The position numbers and the translations under genes were made by a program. The notes beneath the pieces were generated by a model. That model was given only the letters and a program-made list of their open reading frames with translations. It searched no databases and was not told where the DNA came from. Below, piece after piece: positions 16,711-24,903 of a DNA stretch of 64,000 nt (positions are counted from its first letter, which is position 1; each line of letters opens with the position of its first letter). Source of the stretch: CAZAQV01 sp964487255 (GTDB lineage: Bacteria; Myxococcota_A; Polyangia; Polyangiales; CAZAQV01); the NCBI GenBank assembly GCA_964487255.1, contig CAZAQV010000017.1, forward strand, positions 62,001 to 126,000, read 5' to 3'.

Positions 16711-18702
16711 ATGGGTTGGAGCCGTGTTTTCACGGATGTGGGGGGGTCTGTCGCCCCTTCGTATGTTGCGGTTGGTGCGGCGGTGGGCCTCGCGGGGTTT
16801 TGGGCATTTGACGGTTTCGGTGATGCTGCGAGCGAGTCGATTGTCGGCACAACGGCGGGGAACCAGCACGCCTTAGCTTCGAATGGTCAGGCGGCANNNN
16901 NNNNNNNNNNNNNNNNNNNNNNNNNNNNNNNNNNNNNNNNNNNNNNNNNNNNNNNNNNNNNNNNNNNNNNNNNNNNNNNNNNNNNNNNNNNNNNNNACGC
17001 TTCGAACGACGGCGGAGAAACCGATACGGAATCAGGCGGCTGGTTTTCGACTGTCGGCACAACGGCGGGGAACCAGCACGCCTTAGCTTCGAATGGTCAG
17101 GCGGCAACCGAGCCTGGAGGTCCCACAGAGCCTGGTGCAGCCCAGATCGATCCTAGTGGCGTTGGCCTCGATTCCAACGTTGGCCCTGCGGCACCGCGCG
17201 TTGGCAGTGCGGCACCGCGCGTTGGCAGTGCGGCACCGCGCGTTGGCAGTGCGACTCCAACCGGAAGCGATCGTTTTGAGCTGAGTGTTGCTAGCTACGC
17301 TTCGAACGACGGCGGAGAAACCGATACGGAATCAGGCGGCTGGTTTTCGACAATGCTTTCGATCGTCGCGGACGGCATCGGGACACTTTTTTCCTTCGGT
17401 GGGGCGGCCGATGCGCGGCCGACAAGCCTGGTTTTGGGGATGGGAGTTGCAGCTTCGAACGGCCCGAGCGTAGCGAGCGGCGCGAGGGATGCCAGCGTCA
17501 CGCTCCCCGATTACGACATTTCAAATATGGAGGATGTCGACCGCATTTTGGGCCGGTATTTCGAGGAAACTTGGGGTTATTCAGCGCCAGTTGATAACTC
17601 GATGCTGGCCGAGTACGCCTTTGACTTTACCGCGATAGACGCTGAGGTGCGGCTGGCCGCGCTACTCCGGTTGTCGAGCAGAGCATGCAGGCAATCGAAT
17701 CCCTATGAGGTTTGCAGCAGGCGCCCAGAAATGAGACCACTGGACGAGCGAAGCTGCGAGCTAGCTGGTTTGGCGGATAGCTGCGACACGTTTGTCGCTG
17801 AACTTCTAAAAGCCACGGAACTGGGCGTTAGGGGAGCTGGCGATGCCCATGCGTTTGCGGGCAGCGACATTAGCCAAGGGCCGTTGGGTGACTGTTTTTA
17901 TCTGGCAAGCCTAGGCTCGATGACGTTGGCTTCGCCCGCAATGCTTGAGCGACGGCTGGTGGACAACCAAGACGGGACCTACACCGTCAGCTTTTTCAAC
18001 AAAGAAACAGGCGGGCTTGAGCCTGTCACCGTCACGCCTGATGAAAAAGAATTTGCGGCTGTTGGTGACCAAGGCACGGCCGAACTGCGATTCACCGATG
18101 GACCCGCTTGGCTCGCCGAGCGTTTGGTCGTGCCTTCCGATGAGATTTGGGTTCAGATTTATGAGCAGGCCTATGCCGAGTGGAAGGGGGGCTATGATGC
18201 TATCGACAATGGAGGGGATCCTTCTGACTCGCTTTACGAGCTTACCGGAGAATCAGAAGTCGTTTACCCTGCCAACGACTGCGGCGGCTTGAACTGTGTT
18301 GGCCGATGGCTTCGAAGAACTCTGCGTGTCGATCGGGCGACAAGGGGGGCAGACGCCAGCTACCAAAAAATGATCGAGTGGCAAAGCGAGGGACGGCCTA
18401 TGGTGGCATCGGTCGTGGGAGCCAAGGTCTCCGGGTTAAGCCGTGCACTGAGCTACAGCGAGGAGCAAGAGGAGCTCATCGACCAATACAACTTGCTGCA
18501 AAACCATGCATACTCAGCGGAGGTCTCCGGCGATATGGTAACTGTATACAATCCGTGGGGTTGGCCAGAAGATAGTGGTGGTGGTGAGCGATTTGACAGT
18601 TGTGGAGACCATTGCGGTGCGATCGAGATCCCTCGCGAAGACTTTGTGCGCATCTTCCCCCAGGTCGCTGCAGGAGCAAGTCTTGTGCAAGAGGGCGAAT
18701 AA
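16711..18702 (+). CDS. Calpain-family cysteine protease with repeat linker (contains assembly gap)
   Basis: The C-terminal half is a calpain (peptidase C2) catalytic domain. It has QGPLGDCFYLASLGSM with the nucleophile Cys at 17893-17895, His in QNHAYSAEV at 18505-18507, and Asn in YNPWGWPED at 18550-18552. All three catalytic residues are in the order of animal calpains. The N-terminus has one hydrophobic segment (SYVAVGAAVGLAGFWAF) without a signal-peptidase site, then a low-complexity linker containing a repeated 100-residue unit and three APRVGSA heptads. 100 N interrupt the linker, yet the frame is kept on both sides. The true start may be GTG 16702 or ATG 16711. It is probably membrane-anchored or exported, and Ca2+ dependence is not testable here. 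Confidence 0.8.
   Translation: MGWSRVFTDVGGSVAPSYVAVGAAVGLAGFWAFDGFGDAASESIVGTTAGNQHALASNGQAAXXXXXXXXXXXXXXXXXXXXXXXXXXXXXXXXXXASNDGGETDTESGGWFSTVGTTAGNQHALASNGQAATEPGGPTEPGAAQIDPSGVGLDSNVGPAAPRVGSAAPRVGSAAPRVGSATPTGSDRFELSVASYASNDGGETDTESGGWFSTMLSIVADGIGTLFSFGGAADARPTSLVLGMGVAASNGPSVASGARDASVTLPDYDISNMEDVDRILGRYFEETWGYSAPVDNSMLAEYAFDFTAIDAEVRLAALLRLSSRACRQSNPYEVCSRRPEMRPLDERSCELAGLADSCDTFVAELLKATELGVRGAGDAHAFAGSDISQGPLGDCFYLASLGSMTLASPAMLERRLVDNQDGTYTVSFFNKETGGLEPVTVTPDEKEFAAVGDQGTAELRFTDGPAWLAERLVVPSDEIWVQIYEQAYAEWKGGYDAIDNGGDPSDSLYELTGESEVVYPANDCGGLNCVGRWLRRTLRVDRATRGADASYQKMIEWQSEGRPMVASVVGAKVSGLSRALSYSEEQEELIDQYNLLQNHAYSAEVSGDMVTVYNPWGWPEDSGGGERFDSCGDHCGAIEIPREDFVRIFPQVAAGASLVQEGE
16897..16996. 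other. Scaffold gap of 100 N
   Basis: Exactly 100 undetermined bases inside the protease gene, flanked by 55-bp sequences that recur downstream. This is the expected outcome of a repeat loop left unresolved by a k-mer assembler, so 100 is a placeholder length. Confidence 0.95.
17191..17253 (+). repeat. Three perfect 21-bp repeats (APRVGSA)
   Basis: Three head-to-tail copies of a 21-bp unit beginning GCACCGCGCG and ending GGCAGTGCG encode APRVGSA three times within the linker of the calpain-like protease. The same 21-bp/7-residue period is used in the linker of the GH19 protein at 39001. Confidence 0.9.
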
Positions 18703-18706
18703 AGGC

Positions 18707-19183
18707 ATGTTGAGCCTCCGACTTGAAATGATTGCGCCGAGACATTGGCTCCTCGTTGGAACGGTCTTGTTGATGAGCTGCGGAAATGGTGAGTCGACAC
18801 CACAAACCAAAGCGTTTGATCACTCACAGGAAGTAGCGTCGACGCCAGCGATACGCCCGTCGGGTTCCAGCGCGCAACCGCTTGCTGTGAAAACCAACGG
18901 CAACAAGAGCGAGATCGTGATCAAGACGAACACGCAGGCTACGACGGGTGATTTGAAGATTGGCGCGGGAAACTTTCGCGTTGTGGAGGGCGAGCAAATT
19001 GCCAAGCTCTGGTTTTTCGTGCGTGGGAAGCCGGAACAGAATCGAAGTCAAAAGGTGCGCAAAGGAGAGACTATCGAAATCGCAGGACGGAGGTTCGAAA
19101 TCTCGGCTTTGACCTCTGAGATTGTGACGCTCAAAGAAACGTTGAAACCAACTCCTCGTTCACCGGCGCCCGCCAAGCGCTAG
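18707..19183 (+). CDS. Small lipoprotein, unknown function
   Basis: About 158 residues. The N-terminus (APRHWLLVGTVLLMSCGNG) is a signal peptide with an LMSC lipobox, so the protein should be lipidated. The mature part is polar, with a beta-rich C-terminal half that contains a short KGETIEIAGRRFEIS segment like a small beta-sandwich. It starts five bases after the stop of the calpain-like gene, with AAAGG just upstream, so it is likely co-transcribed and may be linked to the protease. ATG 18728 is an alternative start. I do not recognise a family. Confidence 0.65.
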   Translation: MLSLRLEMIAPRHWLLVGTVLLMSCGNGESTPQTKAFDHSQEVASTPAIRPSGSSAQPLAVKTNGNKSEIVIKTNTQATTGDLKIGAGNFRVVEGEQIAKLWFFVRGKPEQNRSQKVRKGETIEIAGRRFEISALTSEIVTLKETLKPTPRSPAPAKR

Positions 19184-19392
19184 TGGGCGCCTCGGCGCAG
19201 TAAGGTTGTCGCATCTCATTCCGATCTGTCCCTGTGGCTGGAGATTCTGCTCGCGCTGGAAAGGCTCCTTCTTTCAGCGCTTTGCTTTGCGCCAAACTCG
19301 GCCTGTTTCGGTCAAAGTGAATCGGGCCTTTTCTCGCACTTTCCGGCGCCGGTCTGGCGTTGGTGACAAAAGCGCGGTACATCGCGTGGTCG

Positions 19393-19725
19393 ATGGGCAA
19401 ACGCGGAAAAGACAAGAAGCAGAGTAAAAAGGAGCTTCGCGCGCAACGCAAGGCGGAGGATGAGGCGCAGCAGCAAGAGCTCGATCGGTTGATGAGGCGC
19501 CGCCGTGTGATCGTCACACTCGTTCCCTTGCTCACAGCTGCGGTTGCGGGAGGTCTCTATTGGGGGCTCGAAGAACGGCGCCTGACAGGGTTTGCTATCC
19601 TCGTTGGAGCCATCGTCTGGCTCCTGGTCGCAACAGGTGTTGTCGGTTCGACGGTTCGCCCGCGTGACCGACTGCAGGCCGGCAACATCAACTACGGTAC
19701 GAGCTCCAAGGACAAGAAGCGCTAG
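19393..19725 (+). CDS. Small two-TM membrane protein
   Basis: About 110 residues. A highly basic N-terminal tail (GKRGKDKKQSKKELRAQRK) is followed by a coiled segment, two hydrophobic spans (VTLVPLLTAAVAGGLYWG and GFAILVGAIVWLLVATGVVG) and a short polar tail. This suggests a cytoplasmic basic tail anchored in the inner membrane. It ends six bases before the TPR gene, so the two are likely co-translated. The frame is open back to 19360, but ATG 19393 gives the cleaner N-terminus. No family recognised. Confidence 0.6.
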   Translation: MGKRGKDKKQSKKELRAQRKAEDEAQQQELDRLMRRRRVIVTLVPLLTAAVAGGLYWGLEERRLTGFAILVGAIVWLLVATGVVGSTVRPRDRLQAGNINYGTSSKDKKR

Positions 19726-19731
19726 CTCGCA

Positions 19732-20256
19732 GTGCAGGACGTACCCGAAGATCGCGAAGCGCACTGGGAGGCTGCCGAGGAGGGCGCCGAGCTTTTGCGC
19801 GAAGGGAGGACTGACGACGCAATCGCCGCGCTCAAGCGCGCGATCAGCGAGGACCCGACCAATCCCTACGCCTTTTATTTTCTTGGCTCGGCGCACTTTG
19901 AGCAGGAGCGCTGGCAGCATGCACTCAAGGCCTACCTGTCGGCGATCGAGCTTTCGCCGGACTACTTGGGCGCCATGGTTGGAGCGGGCCATTGCCTTCG
20001 GATGATGGGCAAGCACCGCGAGGCGCTTCGGTTGGGCCGACAGATTCTAGACCACAAGTCCGACGACGCAGACGCGCTTTATCTCATGGGGTTGGTGCAC
20101 TTCCAGCGGGGCGAAGAGGCTGCCGCCAAGAAATACCTTGAGGCTTTCTTAGCGACTCGACCCGAGGCCGAAACCTTGCTCGAAGTGCAGGGGATGTTGG
20201 AGATGATTGAAGGTCGCATCGCCCGCTTGGATCCCGACGATAAAGCGCTAAATTAA
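19732..20256 (+). CDS. TPR protein (174 aa)
   Basis: About three to four TPR units are visible: AEEGAELLREGRTDDAIAALKRAISEDPTN, then the FYFLGSAHFEQERWQHALKAY and YLMGLVHFQRGEEAAAKKY pairs. There is no signal peptide or membrane segment. It begins at GTG 19732, six bases after the small membrane protein, which suggests a membrane-protein/adaptor pair. It ends 30 bases before the acyl-CoA mutase gene. A protein-interaction role is inferred from the repeat type only. Confidence 0.75.
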   Translation: MQDVPEDREAHWEAAEEGAELLREGRTDDAIAALKRAISEDPTNPYAFYFLGSAHFEQERWQHALKAYLSAIELSPDYLGAMVGAGHCLRMMGKHREALRLGRQILDHKSDDADALYLMGLVHFQRGEEAAAKKYLEAFLATRPEAETLLEVQGMLEMIEGRIARLDPDDKALN

Positions 20257-20286
20257 CCAATGAAGCCTCGGTAGAAAAGGAACACC

Positions 20287-22026
20287 ATGGCCAAAGACCA
20301 AATCTCAAAACCTTCTGCAGCTGTCGAAAGCCATGGCGCAATCGACGGGGCGGCCGGCGACTCAACTCTTGCAGCAATCCGCAAAGCCCGCGCAGACTGG
20401 CAGCAGGGCGCGGTCAAACAGGCCTCGGCACGTGTGGCACCGCGCAAAGAGCGTTTCTCAACGCTCAGCGACGTTGAGCTCCCAGACCTCGTGACACCGG
20501 CTGACGTCGACCTCGACTACATGCGAGATCTCGGATTTCCCGGTGAGTACCCGTACACGCGTGGCGTTCAGCCCACCATGTATCGCGGTCGGCTGTGGAC
20601 GATGCGCATGTTTGCCGGCTTTGGCACGCCCGAACAGACGAACGAGCGCTTTCGTTACTTGCTTGCCCATGGCCAGACCGGTCTTTCGACTGCCTTCGAT
20701 TTCCCAACCTTGATGGGTTACGACAGCGACGACCGACGAGCATTGGGCGAAGTCGGTATGTGTGGCGTTGCGGTCGATACCTTGCGGGATATGGAGGTGC
20801 TCTTCGATCAGATCCCGCTCGACAAGGTCACCACGTCGATGACCATCAATGGGCCCGCCGCCGTGCTCCTCGCTTTTTACATCGCGCTTGCGGACACGCG
20901 AGGTATCCCACGCGACAAGATCGGTGGCACGGTGCAGAACGATTGCCTCAAAGAGTTTATCGCGCAGCACGCATGGGTCGTGCCTCCGCGTCCGGCGATG
21001 CGAATTGTGACCGACACCATCGAGTTCTGTACGCATGAGGTGCCACGCTGGAACACCGTAAGCATCAGCGGCTATCACATTCGCGAAGCGGGTGCGACGG
21101 CAGCCCAGGAGCTCGCCTTCACCATCGCGGACGGTCTTGAGTACGTCAAATGGTCCATCGATCGCGGACTGTCCGTCGATGAGTTCGGACCGCGTCTTTC
21201 ATTCTTCTTTGACGTGCACAGCGACTTTTTCGAGGAGATCGCCAAGTTTCGCGCAGCTCGCCGAATGTGGGCGCGCCTCATGAAGGAGCGCTTTGGCGCT
21301 ACCAATCCCAAGGCCATGATGCTTCGCACGCATGCGCAAACCGCGGGCGTGTCTCTGACAGCGCAGCAGCCTTATAACAACGTGGCGCGCGTAGCGACGC
21401 AGGCGCTCGCCGCAGTGCTCGGTGGAACCCAGTCGCTCCACACCAACTCTCTCGACGAGACCTACGCATTGCCAACGGAAAACTCAGTGACGATTGCGCT
21501 TCGAACGCAACAGATCATCGCTGAAGAAACGGGCGTTACCAACACCATCGACCCACTGGGTGGCAGCTACTTTGTAGAATGGCTGACCGACAAGATCGAA
21601 GCGGAGGCGATGGACTACATCGCGAAAATTGACGACATGGGCGGCATGGTCGACGCGGTCGAGCATGGCTATCCGCAGCGTGAAATCGCCGCGAGTGCAT
21701 ACCGCTACCAACGGCAGATCGAAGCGGACGAGAAGGTCATCGTTGGCGTCAACAAATATGAGTCACAAGAAGAACAGCGCATTCCGCTCCTTAAGATTGA
21801 CGAGCAAGTGCAGAAAGACCAAATGGCCGCGCTTGCAAAGGTCAAATCCGAACGCGACAATGACCTGGTCAAGCGCAGGCTCGCTGACGTCGAAGCGGCC
21901 GCGCGTTCCGACAAGAACCTCATGCCTTCGATGATCGAGGCGGCAAAAGCCTATTGCACCGAGCAGGAGATCTGCGACGTGCTTCGTTCGGTCTTCGGTC
22001 AACACCAGGACCGCCCCGAGTTCTAG
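20287..22026 (+). CDS. B12-dependent acyl-CoA mutase large subunit, isobutyryl-CoA-mutase-like
   Basis: A 579-residue TIM-barrel substrate-binding subunit of the methylmalonyl-CoA mutase superfamily. It lacks the C-terminal DxHxxG cobalamin domain, so it needs a separate small subunit, which is not in this window. SGYHIREAGA and SLHTNSLDETYALP are typical. Two residues that set substrate choice differ from methylmalonyl-CoA mutase. The position of Tyr89 (in RQYAGF of the Propionibacterium enzyme) is Phe109 here (RMFAGF), and that of Arg207 (LKEFMVR) is Gln227 (LKEFIAQ). Phe and Gln are the pair known from isobutyryl-CoA mutase. An n-butyryl/isobutyryl-CoA or related substrate is therefore more likely than methylmalonyl-CoA. 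ATG 20287 follows a GGAA site. Confidence 0.8.
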   Translation: MAKDQISKPSAAVESHGAIDGAAGDSTLAAIRKARADWQQGAVKQASARVAPRKERFSTLSDVELPDLVTPADVDLDYMRDLGFPGEYPYTRGVQPTMYRGRLWTMRMFAGFGTPEQTNERFRYLLAHGQTGLSTAFDFPTLMGYDSDDRRALGEVGMCGVAVDTLRDMEVLFDQIPLDKVTTSMTINGPAAVLLAFYIALADTRGIPRDKIGGTVQNDCLKEFIAQHAWVVPPRPAMRIVTDTIEFCTHEVPRWNTVSISGYHIREAGATAAQELAFTIADGLEYVKWSIDRGLSVDEFGPRLSFFFDVHSDFFEEIAKFRAARRMWARLMKERFGATNPKAMMLRTHAQTAGVSLTAQQPYNNVARVATQALAAVLGGTQSLHTNSLDETYALPTENSVTIALRTQQIIAEETGVTNTIDPLGGSYFVEWLTDKIEAEAMDYIAKIDDMGGMVDAVEHGYPQREIAASAYRYQRQIEADEKVIVGVNKYESQEEQRIPLLKIDEQVQKDQMAALAKVKSERDNDLVKRRLADVEAAARSDKNLMPSMIEAAKAYCTEQEICDVLRSVFGQHQDRPEF

Positions 22027-22053
22027 GCGCGTACCTTCTCTGTCGCTACGCGC
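22027..22053 (+). terminator. Hairpin directly after the mutase gene
   Basis: GCGCGTA and TACGCGC form a perfect 7-bp stem with a 13-base loop starting at the base after the stop codon. There is no T-run afterwards, so it is only a candidate terminator or mRNA-stabilising stem. Confidence 0.4.
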
Positions 22054-22204
22054 GTCTCCCGAGCTCAACGAACTGCTTGCTCTGAGCTGCTCGCATTGAC
22101 TTGCGATCCTGGGGGGTTGCGGGCAAGCTGCCCCGGCTCTTTCGCAGGAAAGCGATCCACGATAGGCATCGGTTTCGTTTCCTTGTCCAGGAAGATGGAG
22201 AGAA

Positions 22205-23722
22205 ATGTCCAACAAAAATAGCTTTGCAAGTTCGGTTGCAGCACGCGTCTCTTCGGGTGTTCCAGGCCTCGATCACATCACGCACGGGGGACTTCTTGCA
22301 GGCGAACTCTATGTGGTTCAAGGGCCGCCAGGTTCCGGAAAGACGCTGTGCGCGCTTCAGTTTCTCAAGGCGGGCATAGATGCTGGTGAGCGCTGCATGC
22401 TCGTTACCTTTTCCCAGCGCGAGCCCAGTATCCGCGCGATGCTCACATCGCATGGTCTCAAGCTCGAGGGCTTGGTCATTCACGAGATGGCGTCGGGGCC
22501 AGCGCTCGACGAAGACTCGGACGATCAACTCATCTTCTCGTCCCACGACCTGGAACTCGCTGAAAAACGTTCAGAGCTACTCGAAGCGCTGGAGAAGCAC
22601 CGCCCCGAGCGCGTTGTGTTCGACGGGATTTCGCACTTTCGGCTCATCGCTACGACTGAACGTCGCTATAGAGCGCAGTTGGTAGCCATCCGCGACTACT
22701 TCGCAAAACACTCGGCCACGGTTTTGCTCACCGACAACCAGATGCTGGCACCTGGCGACGGTGAACTCCAAGCGCTTGCACACGGAGTGTTTCTCTTGGA
22801 GCTGGAGGTGGGCAAATACGGCGAAGCGAGTCGTACGCTCGAAGTGCGAAAGCTTCGCAACTCGCCGATTATCGAAGGCCGACACGACCTCGTCATTCGT
22901 ACCGGCGGAATGCAAGTTTTTCCTCGGCGGGCGAAGGCGAAAACCAAACCGTCCGACGATCGTCCGATGCTCAAGTCGGGTAATCCGGAGCTTGACGAGC
23001 TGCTTGGGCACGGGCCGCCCGCCGGCACATCCACGTTGTTTTTGGGTCCTGCCGGCTCAGGCAAATCGAGCATCGCCGCGCTTTATGCGCTTGCCCTCGC
23101 CAAAGAAAGAAAGCGCAGTTCGGTGCTGCTTTTCGATGAAACGCCGTGGACCTATTTGCGTCGCTGTGACGGCTTGGGCCTGCCGGTACGCAAGCACGTC
23201 GAGTCGGGGACGATACGCCTCCACGCGATTCGCCCAGCGAGCCTCGGTCTGGGACGGCTGATGACCTTCGTTCGCGACGAAGTCGTCGAGCACGACATTC
23301 GCGCCCTATTTGTGGATTCGCTCAGCGGCTACCTTTCTGCCATGGCCGAGCAAAAGGAGTTGATCGCTCGCTTGCAGCAACTGATGCACTTTTTGAGCGA
23401 TCATGGCATCTATACCTTCATTTTACTCGCGCAGCAGCGCCGTGGGGCAGCGGGCCTCGTCGAAGAGGTCAACGTGAGCTTCTTGGCCGACACCGTCGTG
23501 ATGTTTCGCGTCTTTGAGCATTGTGGACGTATTCGTCACGCTTTGACGGTTTATAAAAAACGCTGTGGGGAGCACGAGAGAACGATACGCGAACTCCATC
23601 TTGAAACAGGCGCGATTCGTATTGGCGAACCCCTGTCCGAGTTTGAAGGCATGCTGGATGGCCACGCTCGGTTTATGGGGCGTCAAGAGGAGTTGATCGC
23701 TCGAGGTGATCGCTCGAGATGA
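22205..23722 (+). CDS. KaiC-like dual RecA-domain ATPase
   Basis: At 505 residues it is close in length to cyanobacterial KaiC (519) and has two RecA-like domains, each with a Walker A (GPPGSGKTLCAL and GPAGSGKSSIAA) and Walker B (RVVFDGISHF and ALFVDSLSGYL). The catalytic Glu pair after beta-2 is altered in the first domain (VTFSQRE) and partly kept in the second (LFDETP). Of the KaiC phosphosite segment STITDT, the protein has SFLADT, so the Thr432 position is lost. It is therefore a KaiC-family signalling ATPase and probably not a circadian oscillator core. It has a GGAGAG ribosome-binding site and overlaps the next gene, a histidine kinase, as ATGA. No kaiA or kaiB is present. Confidence 0.85.
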   Translation: MSNKNSFASSVAARVSSGVPGLDHITHGGLLAGELYVVQGPPGSGKTLCALQFLKAGIDAGERCMLVTFSQREPSIRAMLTSHGLKLEGLVIHEMASGPALDEDSDDQLIFSSHDLELAEKRSELLEALEKHRPERVVFDGISHFRLIATTERRYRAQLVAIRDYFAKHSATVLLTDNQMLAPGDGELQALAHGVFLLELEVGKYGEASRTLEVRKLRNSPIIEGRHDLVIRTGGMQVFPRRAKAKTKPSDDRPMLKSGNPELDELLGHGPPAGTSTLFLGPAGSGKSSIAALYALALAKERKRSSVLLFDETPWTYLRRCDGLGLPVRKHVESGTIRLHAIRPASLGLGRLMTFVRDEVVEHDIRALFVDSLSGYLSAMAEQKELIARLQQLMHFLSDHGIYTFILLAQQRRGAAGLVEEVNVSFLADTVVMFRVFEHCGRIRHALTVYKKRCGEHERTIRELHLETGAIRIGEPLSEFEGMLDGHARFMGRQEELIARGDRSR

Positions 23723-24882
23723 CGGCTGAGAAGACGAAGCCTTCGGTTGATGAGCGCGTGGCGGTGCTGACGTCCATCGGACGAACCGCGCAAGTTATCG
23801 AGAGTGAGCTGAAGTCTCGCGACCATAGCGTCCGGATTTGCGCTTCCATGACCGAGCTGGTGAAGGTCATCAAAGAGGGATGCGGGACCGTCATCCTGAT
23901 CCCTGAGGACATTCAGAGTGCGAGCGACCACAGGCAGTTTGTGGATGTCATCAAGAAGCAACCGCAGTGGTCTGCCCTTCCGGTGTTGCTCTACTGCTCC
24001 GACCTAGAGGGTTTAAGGAGTAAGCCCGGGGCACAGCTCGTCGCGTTACCTGGCGTTCGAATAAGAGAGCGCCCTCTTTTACGCAAAGACCTGGGTGCCG
24101 CTGTCGATGAAGCACTTCGTACGCGTTGCCGTCAATACCAAACACGGGACACGCTCGAGGCACTGGCTGAGGCCGATCGAAGCGCGACCAACCGTAGCCA
24201 GAGGCTTGAGCACCTCACCAGAAGCATGGCACATGACTTGCGTACGCCGCTTCAGAGCATCGCGATGACGCTTGAGTTGCTTGAGCAGGGCGGGGCGGAG
24301 GCTCCGAAACTTGGCCGAGTGATCGCCAGAGCAAAGAGGAGCACCCTCGCGATCGAACAGATGATCGAGGAGCTCATGGCTTATGTGCGATTGTCGGACG
24401 ACTCGTACGATGGGGACTCGCTTGAGCCCATCCCGCTGGTCCAAGTTGTGAAACGCGTCATTGAACATCTTCAATATGAAATCGAGCGACGTGGGGCGCG
24501 GGTCAACGTCGATATTCTACCCGTCATCCGCGGGCAAGATGTGTTGCTCCGCCAAGTGTTTCAAAACTTGATCGTTAATGCGCTCAAGTACAATCGCTCG
24601 AAGTCGCCTCAGGTATGGATTTGGTCGGAAGAGACCGAGGGTTTCGAGGTCGTTTATTTCAGAGATAACGGCAATGGAATTGCTGAGGAGGACCACGAAG
24701 CTGTCTTTGAGATGTTTGAACGTCGTGACCGCGATACCTCTGGGAGCGGTCTGGGTCTGGCCCTGTGCCGCGAAGCGATGCAGCGCCACAATGGAGAGAT
24801 CAAACTGCATTCGAGTCGCGACAAAGGGACGACTTTTGCGCTCTATTTTCCCCGCAGTCCTGCTTCACACTCCGAGGGGTAG
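23719..24882 (+). CDS. Histidine kinase with N-terminal pseudo-receiver domain
   Basis: 387 residues, cytoplasmic. Residues ~12-135 resemble a receiver fold (VAVLTSIGRTAQVIESEL... VILIPEDIQSA ... ALPVLLYCS), but the beta-3 phosphoacceptor Asp is missing, so this is a pseudo-receiver. The kinase core follows with H-box MAHDLRTPLQS, N-box FQNLIVNALKYN, G1 DNGNGI, F-box MFERRD and G2 GSGLGLAL. It starts inside the stop of the KaiC-like gene (ATGA overlap), so the two are made together. The KaiC-like ATPase is a likely partner that controls, or is read by, the kinase. No cognate response regulator is adjacent. Confidence 0.88.
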   Translation: MTAEKTKPSVDERVAVLTSIGRTAQVIESELKSRDHSVRICASMTELVKVIKEGCGTVILIPEDIQSASDHRQFVDVIKKQPQWSALPVLLYCSDLEGLRSKPGAQLVALPGVRIRERPLLRKDLGAAVDEALRTRCRQYQTRDTLEALAEADRSATNRSQRLEHLTRSMAHDLRTPLQSIAMTLELLEQGGAEAPKLGRVIARAKRSTLAIEQMIEELMAYVRLSDDSYDGDSLEPIPLVQVVKRVIEHLQYEIERRGARVNVDILPVIRGQDVLLRQVFQNLIVNALKYNRSKSPQVWIWSEETEGFEVVYFRDNGNGIAEEDHEAVFEMFERRDRDTSGSGLGLALCREAMQRHNGEIKLHSSRDKGTTFALYFPRSPASHSEG

Positions 24883-24903
24883 AGTTGGTTGCTTGATTTC
24901 GTT

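Larger units (their letters stand above)
16842..17351 (+). repeat. Collapsed 300-bp tandem repeat in the protease linker
   Basis: A 55-bp block (P) occurs at 16842-16896 and again at 17052-17106. A second 55-bp block (Q) occurs at 16997-17051 and 17297-17351. Q is directly followed by P at 17051/17052. From P start at 17052 to Q end at 17351 is exactly 300 bp (100 codons), so the real gene carries at least two tandem copies of this unit. If one copy spans the gap, the missing length is 190 bp, which matches the 100 N modulo 3 and explains the preserved frame. Confidence 0.8.

Noticed and set aside
19312..20016. Minus-strand 234-codon frame opposite the TPR and membrane-protein genes
   Set aside because: The plus-strand TPR repeats and start/stop spacing are convincing, and the antisense product has no recognisable features.
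20287..22026. Simple call as methylmalonyl-CoA mutase
   Set aside because: Two specificity residues (Phe109 and Gln227) do not fit, and the cobalamin domain is absent.
22205..23722. A true circadian KaiC
   Set aside because: There is no kaiA or kaiB nearby, and the phosphosite and first catalytic Glu pair are changed.
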